8,602 bases of DNA from Planctomycetota bacterium (lineage in GTDB: Bacteria; Planctomycetota; Planctomycetia; Pirellulales; Lacipirellulaceae). Made by a program: the position numbers and the translations under genes. The stretch lies in assembly GCA_022614705.1 (NCBI GenBank), contig JAKEIB010000374.1:1-8602 (forward strand). Direction: 5' to 3'. Positions 1 to 5,696 of this stretch are shown in pieces. Each line of letters opens with the position of its first letter. The stretch's first letter is position 1. Under the pieces are notes generated by a model, which did not search any database, had not been told where the DNA came from, and saw only the letters and a list, made by a program, of their open reading frames with translations.

Positions 1-36
1 GTGCTCAACGCCTTCCGGCGTCACAGGAATGCTCAC
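1..36 (-). CRISPR. Candidate leader-proximal CRISPR repeat at window edge
   Basis: This 36-bp unit reads, on the minus strand, GTGAGC at its start and GTTGAGCAC at its end. Positions 8-12 (ACGCC) pair with 17-21 (GGCGT). In minus-strand RNA the 4-nt loop is GGAA, a GNRA-type tetraloop, which suggests the minus strand is the crRNA strand. A Cas6 cut at the stem base would leave an 8-nt UUGAGCAC handle, the usual length in type I systems. The ending GGCGTTGAGCAC resembles repeats I associate with other type I systems. Its place downstream of cas2, with the array continuing leftward, is the expected one. Only one copy is visible, so repetition cannot be shown; the call rests on length, hairpin, ends and context. 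Confidence 0.55.
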
Positions 37-58
37 GGCACCTTCTGTAAGCCGTGAG
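32..58. repeat. 8-bp inverted repeat across the leader-repeat junction
   Basis: CTCACGGC at 32-39 is the exact reverse complement of GCCGTGAG at 51-58, separated by 11 nt. The left arm holds the last five bases of the proposed repeat and three bases of leader, so the symmetry straddles the boundary at 36/37. This is where the Cas1-Cas2 complex would make its first cut during spacer insertion. The symmetry is seen directly; a role in integration or binding is inference. Confidence 0.45.
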
Positions 59-309
59 GTCGCACTAGTTTAGGATGGGACGATTCACGTAACATTATTG
101 CGAAGCCCCATTGGACTGGGCTGCTGGGCGTTTCGACGAGAGCAAAAGCCGAGAGCGCCCTCGGAATCACGGCTTTTTCGATCATTCCATTCGAGTCATG
201 CATTGCTGAACCACTCCACAGAACGTAAGTCGTAAGTGCGGTTTGTCTTAAAGCTAATCGGGGTGACTAGGCCGCGACCACGCTCGCATGCGTGAATCGC
301 GCCGAATCA
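37..309 (-). promoter_or_regulatory. Leader-like non-coding region between cas2 and the repeat
   Basis: This 273-bp stretch has no credible gene. A CRISPR leader normally lies between the adaptation genes and the first repeat; it would carry the array promoter and the site recognised for new spacer insertion. Visible structure includes an inverted repeat across the leader-repeat junction (32-39 with 51-58), a terminator-like hairpin (144-177) and a tandem 7-bp duplication CGTAAGT at 224-230 and 231-237. There is also a widely spaced 9-bp inverted pair, CGATTCACG at 81-89 and CGTGAATCG at 291-299. I could not identify a convincing -35/-10 promoter. The region is not strikingly AT-rich, which is mildly against a classical leader. 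Function is inferred from position. Confidence 0.4.
144..178. terminator. Possible bidirectional intrinsic terminator after cas2
   Basis: AAAAGCCG at 144-151 pairs exactly with CGGCTTTT at 170-177, giving a T-run of five (174-178) on the plus strand and four (147-144) on the minus strand. An alternative inner hairpin pairs CCGAG (149-153) with CTCGG (160-164); on the minus strand it is followed by C and TTTT. It lies about 130-165 nt beyond the cas2 stop, where the cas operon could end before the array starts its own transcript. The loop of the long form is 18 nt, large for a terminator, and the U-tract on the cas strand is short. If it does not terminate, it may be a leader structure. Confidence 0.35.
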
Positions 310-606
310 TCACACGATTCGGAACGTAGGCGGCGCCTTGACCCAGGTCGATTGGTCACCGGACGAATGAATCGGAATCCTCTCGGCGCAACGTGCGCAA
401 ATTGGCATCACCAGCAAATCGTCTTCTTTCTCCATAATCCCGGTCAATTCCCAACACAGCTTCTCCAGGGTCGTGTGGTCGAGCCGACAGCGAAAAACAC
501 TGTACTGAAGGCGCTCGCCGTAGCCTTCAAGCTTCTTGGCAACTTTCCGCAATCGCTTCGGGTCCCGAACGTCGTACGTCACCAAATGCCAAGATTTCTC
601 GGCCAT
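310..606 (-). CDS. cas2: CRISPR adaptation protein Cas2
   Basis: This 98-residue protein has normal Cas2 length. Cas2 dimers bridge two Cas1 dimers to form the spacer-integration complex. Visible signatures are the first beta strand ending in Y11-D12-V13, where D12 is the conserved metal-binding aspartate position, the following R-D-P-K-R-L-R helix start, and Q34-Y35-S36-V37-F38 in the ferredoxin-like fold. A C70-A-R-C73 pair sits before the last strand, whose end (PPTFRIV) is typical. The ATG at 606 follows the cas4-cas1 stop by 4 nt. Its Shine-Dalgarno GAGGTGA (611-617) overlaps that stop codon, so translation is probably coupled. It is the last gene of the operon and faces the array. Confidence 0.95.
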   Translation of the reverse strand: MAEKSWHLVTYDVRDPKRLRKVAKKLEGYGERLQYSVFRCRLDHTTLEKLCWELTGIMEKEDDLLVMPICARCAERIPIHSSGDQSTWVKAPPTFRIV

Positions 607-610
607 TGTA

Positions 611-617
611 TCACCTC
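611..617 (-). promoter_or_regulatory. cas2 ribosome-binding site overlapping cas4-cas1 stop
   Basis: On the minus strand GAGGTGA lies just before the cas2 ATG at 606, and its TGA is the stop codon of cas4-cas1. A ribosome ending on cas4-cas1 is therefore placed directly on the cas2 start, which would help keep the two adaptation proteins in balance. Confidence 0.7.
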
Positions 618-2326
618 ATTCGCATGCGTGCAAAGAGACCCGAAGCTCCCGTCCATTCCTTTTCCAGCAAGCGGGCTTCAAGCTCGACAATCCGGGCATA
701 AGCGAGCGACTGCCCGGTAAAAGGATGCTTGTAGTTTTCATTGAGTCGCTCTTCAAAGAGGCCGATGGCCTTTTTGCGGCCATCGTCCGATAACCAAATG
801 TGATCGGCCGCCACAGTGAAATCGGCGGCCGGATCCCACTGATTGCGGTTGACGCTTCCTATCGTAGGAATGTCGACAAGTGGCACGCGGAAGATTTCAA
901 CTAGGTCGAGCACCAACGGTGGGGCTGCTGACCTCGGTTGATGATAAAAACCCAGCGATGGCTCCAAACCAACCCCGAGCAACGTGCGATGGACGAGGGA
1001 AAACAGCATGCCATACCCAAAGCTCAACAGCGCATTGAATCGGTCTTCCGGCGGATGCTTGGAGCGACCGTGTGGAAGCAGCAGAGGATCGCAGCGCGAA
1101 CTAAGGAGCGACGGGAGGGCTGCGAAGTACGCCTTTGCCGCAATGCCCTCCAAACCGCGGAGCGAATCTAAGCCGGCCGCCTGGTCGAGTTTGCGGAGTG
1201 CCTCACGAATGCGATCAATCGATTCTTGAACCGCCTGCCGATTGGCAGGATCCCCGCGAGACGCCCGCAAGAGATATCGTAGTTGGGATTCGATTTTGGC
1301 GTGGACCGTCCGCCGCGACAGTTCTAGACAAAGCTCATCATTGGTTAGAGCTCGATATTGCCGAAGTCGCTGCTGAACCCGTCCGGGCGACGCGGAAGTG
1401 CCGGCTACGAATCGGCCGCCGAAAGTCAGCCAGTTGACGCCAATGTTGCGATACGCGCAAAGGTGCAGGGCCTGTGTCGATACTTGGCCGAAGCCATGAA
1501 TCAGAACGGAGTCGATTTGTTCAATTGGAATTCGCTGCTTGCCTTCTTCCGTTTCCACTATCAGCGACTCGCCGCTTCGTCCGACCCTGGCTTTCGCGCT
1601 TGTAACGTGGAGAGTGTGCCGTTCACGGTTTGATGGGAACAGTCGCGGAGGCTCTTCCTCCTCACCGTCGTTGTGACGTGCCAAGAGACGCTCCTCTTCC
1701 GGCAGACACACAACGGCCAACGAACATTTGACACACAATCGCTCGTTTTCTGTGACCGGCGGGCGCTCCGTTGAGTTGCGGAGTACCCTGGCCCGTTCAA
1801 TCGCGGCTCGCAAGTCCGCCCGCGCCGCGTCATCAATGTCGACGAATGCGGTGACGTTGTCGGCGTGATACCGAATGCGGGCCTGGCGGACCGGTTCCCC
1901 GAGATGTTCCTCGACCAGCACGGCATAGGCAATCACTTGAATGCGATCGCTCGGCCAAGGCAGTGGCTCATTGTTGTCCCCGCGATGGCAGCGGCCTTTC
2001 TTGTGCTCATACGCGACCCATTGGCCATCGCGCTTCCGCACCGCGTCAACTTTGCCCAAAAGACCCCACGTGTCGCTGCTCACTTCAAGCGAGCGATACT
2101 CGGGCGTCTCGTCGTCGAGTGGCAACCGCTCAAGGTGCAATCGCCGGCCAGCGTAGACGTTAGCGTCGGCGACGCGAATCTCCTCAACTTCTTCGAGATA
2201 AAATAGCCGCTCGCAATAGAGCAGCGCGTGCAACGCCATCACGCGTAGCGGCGGCTCGTCGCCGACTTCAGAAGAGCGGATCATGGCCGCAAAGCTCCGG
2301 AGGGCAGGAGTCCCCTCCGTGGGCAT
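611..2326 (-). CDS. cas4-cas1: Cas4-Cas1 fusion, CRISPR adaptation nuclease and integrase
   Basis: One 571-residue chain joins Cas4 (about 25-210) to Cas1 (about 238-565) through an acidic, proline-containing linker (about 210-235). Cas4 is a RecB-like iron-sulfur nuclease that trims prespacers and helps select them by PAM. It shows C38 plus C198-x2-C201-x5-C207 for a 4Fe-4S cluster, D94 in GKVDAV, E107 and K109 in YEHKKG, and the QxxxY motif Q130-Y134. Cas1 inserts spacers; it shows E393 in GLEGIAAKAYF, H462 in GFYH, and D474/E477 in LDLVEIFR. All key residues are present. The upstream ATG at 2326 has only a weak GAG. An in-frame ATG at 2284 (M15) has GGAG 10 nt upstream (2295-2298) and would give 557 residues, so it may be the true start. 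The gene follows cas5 by 57 nt (2327-2383), in which I see nothing notable. Confidence 0.95.
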   Translation of the reverse strand: MPTEGTPALRSFAAMIRSSEVGDEPPLRVMALHALLYCERLFYLEEVEEIRVADANVYAGRRLHLERLPLDDETPEYRSLEVSSDTWGLLGKVDAVRKRDGQWVAYEHKKGRCHRGDNNEPLPWPSDRIQVIAYAVLVEEHLGEPVRQARIRYHADNVTAFVDIDDAARADLRAAIERARVLRNSTERPPVTENERLCVKCSLAVVCLPEEERLLARHNDGEEEEPPRLFPSNRERHTLHVTSAKARVGRSGESLIVETEEGKQRIPIEQIDSVLIHGFGQVSTQALHLCAYRNIGVNWLTFGGRFVAGTSASPGRVQQRLRQYRALTNDELCLELSRRTVHAKIESQLRYLLRASRGDPANRQAVQESIDRIREALRKLDQAAGLDSLRGLEGIAAKAYFAALPSLLSSRCDPLLLPHGRSKHPPEDRFNALLSFGYGMLFSLVHRTLLGVGLEPSLGFYHQPRSAAPPLVLDLVEIFRVPLVDIPTIGSVNRNQWDPAADFTVAADHIWLSDDGRKKAIGLFEERLNENYKHPFTGQSLAYARIVELEARLLEKEWTGASGLFARMRMR

Positions 2327-2383
2327 GTGGCTCGATATTACGCTCTATCATGGACAGCCCTATGTCGCGAATCAAGCTATTCA

Positions 2384-3046
2384 TTAACTATCAGGACTAC
2401 TTTCTGGAGAGATTTGGGGCATCGTTGCTAATTCAGGCACCCGCAAAATCTGAGCGGATTCCAGGTTGCCAGTTGCGTAGCGAGTGCCCGCTGAGCCGAC
2501 GTGATCGACCCATACAGGCAATGTCATTCGGCTGCGCTTGTGTTGGACGAAGGTGTCAACGGGTGAATCCCCGACGGAGAGGCGTTCGGGCGCGTCCAAT
2601 ATGGAAACCTCGTTGATAAGATGTGTGCTCTCCCCCAAGGACAGACCGCCGAAGCGGTGAACCGATGCGGGGCGTTCAAGAGCGTCGCGAACACGCTCTT
2701 CCAAGGTTCGATCATTGCCGGCCACTTCATCGCTAGAATCAAGCCAGACCACCAAATTGATTTCGGTGAGAAGCTGCTGATAGTCCGGCCGAGTATTGCC
2801 CGAGCTACCTAACGGAGTCTTTTTAATGCGCCAGACTGTGCGCAAAACCACGCTCATATCAGGTCGACCAATACGCGTCACCGTGACCCGGCAACCGATA
2901 TGTCGTCGGCGATCAGTTTCGCCGACAAGTGACAACAGAAATCCGTAACAGGTGGCCGGCGGTGGTATCGGTTCGGTTTCAAGGTACTCGCGGGCCATTC
3001 CCTTGCGGAAGCATGCGACCGGAACCGTAACATGTACACCGAGCAT
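2384..3046 (-). CDS. cas5: Cascade subunit Cas5 (Cmx5/DevS type)
   Basis: This 220-residue RAMP protein should cap the 5' handle of the crRNA in Cascade and contact Cas8 and the first Cas7. The N-terminal Cas5 signature is clear: ACFR at 11-14, then residues 18-42 with T24, P27-IPPPA and YGFLLSLVGE. The middle has the glycine-rich S128-VHRFGGLSLGESTHLI-N145 stretch, which in this family resembles the DevS type. The last dozen residues (PQISPESSPDS) are proline- and serine-rich and probably disordered. The ATG at 3046 lies 3 nt after the cas7 stop. Its Shine-Dalgarno AAGGGG (3053-3058), 6 nt from the start, lies inside the end of cas7, a sign of coupled translation. Family assignment to Cas5 is secure; the DevS subtype follows from sequence pattern and neighbours. 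Confidence 0.9.
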   Translation of the reverse strand: MLGVHVTVPVACFRKGMAREYLETEPIPPPATCYGFLLSLVGETDRRRHIGCRVTVTRIGRPDMSVVLRTVWRIKKTPLGSSGNTRPDYQQLLTEINLVVWLDSSDEVAGNDRTLEERVRDALERPASVHRFGGLSLGESTHLINEVSILDAPERLSVGDSPVDTFVQHKRSRMTLPVWVDHVGSAGTRYATGNLESAQILRVPELATMPQISPESSPDS

Positions 3047-3049
3047 CGC

Positions 3050-4006
3050 TCACCCCTTGATCTTGAGCTCGGAATTGATCTGCTTCACGGCTTCGCCGCA
3101 TGCAGCCTTTACACCCAAAGATTGGATGCCCTGTTCCTTGAATTGAGTTGCTACGGGGGAATCAAGATCGCCGGCGCCCAGAATCAATTCGTCCCTCTTA
3201 ACGTCACCTGACGCGATTCGCTTAAGCAGCGAATCGGCAGTTACCGTCTTGCCATCGTCCTTCGTCTCAAAGCAATAGAGCAGTCGCGGCGCCGGGTCTT
3301 GAGTAATCCTAAAAATGACCACGTCCGGGGAAAAATCGAACAGGAACCGCCCGTGATTTCCCGCCACTGTACCAAGGTTGCAAAGTGCCTCAATCGCCTT
3401 CGCTGCGCGGGACTTGTCTCGTAGTCGTTCAGGCGTAAGTGCGATCCCATACTGGAAGCGGGTAGCGTGGACTTCGGTGCCGTAGGGTCCAGGATTGTCC
3501 TTATCCTTAGCCCCCAGATTTGACCACGGAGTGTTAGCATTGAAGGTGACATCACCTCCCCACGGAGTCAGCGACACAGCCCTCGTGATTTCGAGCAGGC
3601 CTCGTCGGAGCGTTACTGTTCCTTTTGCTCTGCTCTTCTTGCCGGATTTTTCTCCGTCGTCTGAATCCGAACCATCCTCCTTGGCTGCTTGAGCGCTCAT
3701 AAAGCCGAGTAAATCGTCGTCAATGTAAACTTTGCCGCCTTCTACTGCCCAGCCAGAGAACTGATCGTCTTTCCATTCATTTCTCGGCTTTGGCTGCGCC
3801 GACTCATTCCACGTTCGATTCGTCGGCTCAGATGCTTCTAACAATCGCCGCAGGGCAAAGCGAATCGCTTCAGCAGAAACCGTGCTATGCGTTTCACCCT
3901 GCCACAGCAGTTTCTGTAGCGTCGTGATATTACCTTCGGTTTCGGCTCGATTGTTGGCGGCCGTGCCGAAAGGGGTAACAAAGCTAGCGAATATGTGTAG
4001 AGACAT
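3050..4006 (-). CDS. cas7: Cascade backbone subunit Cas7 (DevR family)
   Basis: This 318-residue protein is the RAMP subunit that polymerises along the crRNA spacer to form the Cascade backbone. DevR-family marks are the N-terminal strand (residues 3-20, with TPFGTAANNR), R135-GLLEITRAVSLTPWGGDVTFN-156, and the C-terminal V214-AGNHGRFLFDFSPDVVIFRI-234 block. Length is usual for Cas7. An unusual feature is a charged low-complexity stretch at about 107-128 (acidic D/E/S followed by K/R), probably a disordered loop inserted in the fold. The ATG at 4006 is supported by GGAG at 4015-4018, 8 nt upstream, in the 19-nt gap after cas8. In M. xanthus the homologue DevR also affects sporulation; nothing here shows such a role. 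Confidence 0.93.
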   Translation of the reverse strand: MSLHIFASFVTPFGTAANNRAETEGNITTLQKLLWQGETHSTVSAEAIRFALRRLLEASEPTNRTWNESAQPKPRNEWKDDQFSGWAVEGGKVYIDDDLLGFMSAQAAKEDGSDSDDGEKSGKKSRAKGTVTLRRGLLEITRAVSLTPWGGDVTFNANTPWSNLGAKDKDNPGPYGTEVHATRFQYGIALTPERLRDKSRAAKAIEALCNLGTVAGNHGRFLFDFSPDVVIFRITQDPAPRLLYCFETKDDGKTVTADSLLKRIASGDVKRDELILGAGDLDSPVATQFKEQGIQSLGVKAACGEAVKQINSELKIKG

Positions 4007-4025
4007 GAAGCAAACTCCGTGCTAA

Positions 4026-4424
4026 TTAATTCGGTTGAGGGGAGCTATCATCGGACTCAGTTTCTTTGCCGCCGTAGCTGGCAAAGGCGAGAAGCGCAAG
4101 ATCGCGCGTGTGTTGCCATCGGCTTTCGCGGAACATTGGCAAGAGCAACTTCCAACCGTCTTGGAGGCTCGGCAGCCGGCCCGCCCGGCTGAACAAATTG
4201 CAGAGTGCAAATCGGACTTGCCCCTGAGTCTTCGCTCCAGCCAATTCGAGGCGCAGCCGTTCGCGAAACTTATCCCAACGGTTCTTTGTAGCGGGCGATA
4301 TTCGTGTATTGTCGCCATCCGTCTCTTTGCGAATCTGACCGAGACGGTAACTGATCGCCTCGTGAACAGCGCGAACGACGAGACCTTCCGCGTCGTCGTC
4401 CCATGCTCGATCATCGGTCACCAT
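4026..4424 (-). CDS. Possible internally initiated Cas11-like small subunit within cas8
   Basis: In the same frame as cas8, an ATG at 4424 (Cas8 residue 425) would produce a 132-residue C-terminal protein sharing the cas8 stop. No separate small-subunit gene exists in this operon. In other type I systems without such a gene (I-B, I-C and I-D), Cas11 is known to arise from an internal start in the large-subunit gene and is about this size. The upstream sequence has GAGAGGG (4435-4441) exactly 10 nt before the ATG, the same motif and spacing as the cas3 start. The product begins MVTDDRAWDDDAEG and is rich in predicted helix, with charged faces. That it is translated is inference; the signal could be a chance purine run. 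Confidence 0.45.
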   Translation of the reverse strand: MVTDDRAWDDDAEGLVVRAVHEAISYRLGQIRKETDGDNTRISPATKNRWDKFRERLRLELAGAKTQGQVRFALCNLFSRAGRLPSLQDGWKLLLPMFRESRWQHTRDLALLAFASYGGKETESDDSSPQPN

Positions 4425-5696
4425 GGCGTGTAATCCCTCTCTTTCAAAGGAAATATGATTCCGGTACGGCTTGTCCGTGGCCGGGTTGATGGCAATCATC
4501 AATCGGCTGAATCTGTCATACCAGCGGCGCCCCCGAGCGAGGTTTTGCGCGATAAACGGACGCACGACGCTATCGGTCCGGAACGCCTCGCGGCGCTCCT
4601 TGGTCACCTTTGCCTTGCCCTTACCGATTGATTCCTTCACTACTCTAGTGGCGACGCGAGGACGCAACTGAGCTAGCGCAAGTTCGTAGACATCTAGATC
4701 ACGCCCGCGCATCACGGGTATATACAACGACTCGACCCGCGACTTTTGCTGCGAAGCCCACGGCGTGGAGCGGAGCGTCACAGCGTGACACGCGGCGAGC
4801 CCAAGATGTGCCGCCTTCATGCGAACTTGCAGTTGGAGCCCCACATCCGCCGCGCCGGCAGCGATCGATTGCTTGCCGCTTATTGGTGTCATCAGCGGAC
4901 GCGCGATCGCGAAGCTTTGCAGGTCATCAACTTCGGGAATCAGCAGCACGCCGACTCCGCGATTTACCGCAAGCGAGACACACCCTATGAGCGCAAAATA
5001 TAGAGGTAGCAGCCGTTCGACCGGTTCTTCAATCTTCGTGGGCGCAGCGAACGCGTTGTGACGGACGACCGCGCCAGGATTCAGCGGCCCTTCGATGCCT
5101 ACGGTAGACGTCGAAAGACATCCGGTCTTTGGATTCACGCAATCTTCCCAGCCTTTTTGATGCTTGTAGCCAGAACATCTGCGGTATTCAACAACTACGC
5201 TGGGTATGCCATCGCCGTCAGGATCGTGCGAGGCCGTGGTCGGCGCCTTGGCGAGCGTTCTCGTTTTGCCATGCTGCAGAAATGTCAACGTGAGTCCGAG
5301 CTGGAGGTCGGCACGAACGGCCGCGTTAAGCGTGATTCTGTATTGTCCGGGCAGATTGATCAATTCGTCGTGTTCGTTAAGACGAAAGCCCAAGGCGAAT
5401 AACTGTTTAAGGTACTCGTGAGCCAATTCTAGCTTGCCAAATCGCAGCGTAACTTGATCCGCTTCGATCTCCCACGGCGGCTTGCCGTCAACCCATGGCC
5501 CGCCGGGCACCTCGTCATCATCCAACGCCCCTTGCTGGTAGGCCCGTTCAATATACTTCAGTGTACAGGCCAGCCCGCCCAGGCCTGCTCGGTGCAGCGC
5601 TGTCATGCCGGGAGCGAACAGCCGCATCGTCAGATGGTCTGGGCCCGTTGCTGCCTTTGCCCGTTTCGTCGACTTGGGTTTCATCACTTTTGCCAT
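4026..5696 (-). CDS. cas8: Cascade large subunit, Cas8a1/Cmx1/Csx13 (DevT-like)
   Basis: This 556-residue protein occupies the large-subunit slot between cas3 and cas7. Cas8 recognises the PAM, opens target DNA and recruits Cas3. Cas8 proteins diverge greatly, so the call rests on context plus family-like stretches: the N-terminal M24-RLFAPGMTALHRAGLGGL block, and S376-VVRPFIAQNLARGRRWYDRF, a pattern I associate with the Csx13 C-terminal region. C174, C186 and C193 cluster in the middle and might bind a metal. The last ~130 residues look helical and small-subunit-like. The start at 5696 is chosen because GAGGGG (5701-5706) sits 4 nt upstream; this start lies inside cas3, giving a 13-nt overlap. 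An ATG at 5684 overlaps the cas3 stop as TGATG but is too far from that Shine-Dalgarno. The assignment to DevT type is probable; another Cas8 family is possible. Confidence 0.85.
   Translation of the reverse strand: MAKVMKPKSTKRAKAATGPDHLTMRLFAPGMTALHRAGLGGLACTLKYIERAYQQGALDDDEVPGGPWVDGKPPWEIEADQVTLRFGKLELAHEYLKQLFALGFRLNEHDELINLPGQYRITLNAAVRADLQLGLTLTFLQHGKTRTLAKAPTTASHDPDGDGIPSVVVEYRRCSGYKHQKGWEDCVNPKTGCLSTSTVGIEGPLNPGAVVRHNAFAAPTKIEEPVERLLPLYFALIGCVSLAVNRGVGVLLIPEVDDLQSFAIARPLMTPISGKQSIAAGAADVGLQLQVRMKAAHLGLAACHAVTLRSTPWASQQKSRVESLYIPVMRGRDLDVYELALAQLRPRVATRVVKESIGKGKAKVTKERREAFRTDSVVRPFIAQNLARGRRWYDRFSRLMIAINPATDKPYRNHISFEREGLHAMVTDDRAWDDDAEGLVVRAVHEAISYRLGQIRKETDGDNTRISPATKNRWDKFRERLRLELAGAKTQGQVRFALCNLFSRAGRLPSLQDGWKLLLPMFRESRWQHTRDLALLAFASYGGKETESDDSSPQPN
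4435..4441 (-). promoter_or_regulatory. Candidate internal Shine-Dalgarno for a Cas11-like product
   Basis: Minus-strand GAGAGGG lies 10 nt upstream of the in-frame ATG at 4424 inside cas8. The cas3 start at 7981 has the identical heptamer (7992-7998) at the same distance, so the host ribosome evidently can use this arrangement if the cas3 start is right. Confidence 0.4.

Noticed and set aside
30..65. Second, degenerate repeat copy overlapping the first (TGCTCA recurs at 2-7 and 30-35)
   Set aside because: Similarity fades after the six shared bases and there is no room for a spacer; it is more simply explained by the near-symmetric ends of one repeat.
81..299. 9-bp inverted pair CGATTCACG / CGTGAATCG at the two ends of the leader-like region
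   Set aside because: About 200 bp apart; pairs of this length are common by chance, and no further symmetry surrounds them.
284..630. 11-bp direct repeat TCGCATGCGTG at 284-294 and 620-630 flanking cas2
   Set aside because: Several 11-bp matches are expected by chance in 8.6 kb, and the right copy lies in Cas4-Cas1 coding sequence. There is no sign of mobility of cas2.
292..720. 142-codon open frame on the plus strand
   Set aside because: It is antisense to cas2 and the end of cas4-cas1, both securely identified; its sequence has no family-like features.
4022..4414. 130-codon minus-strand frame overlapping the end of cas8, considered as a separate small-subunit gene
   Set aside because: It is out of frame with cas8 and has an irregular Arg/Ser/Cys-rich composition typical of a shadow frame. 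The in-frame start at 4424 is a better Cas11 candidate.
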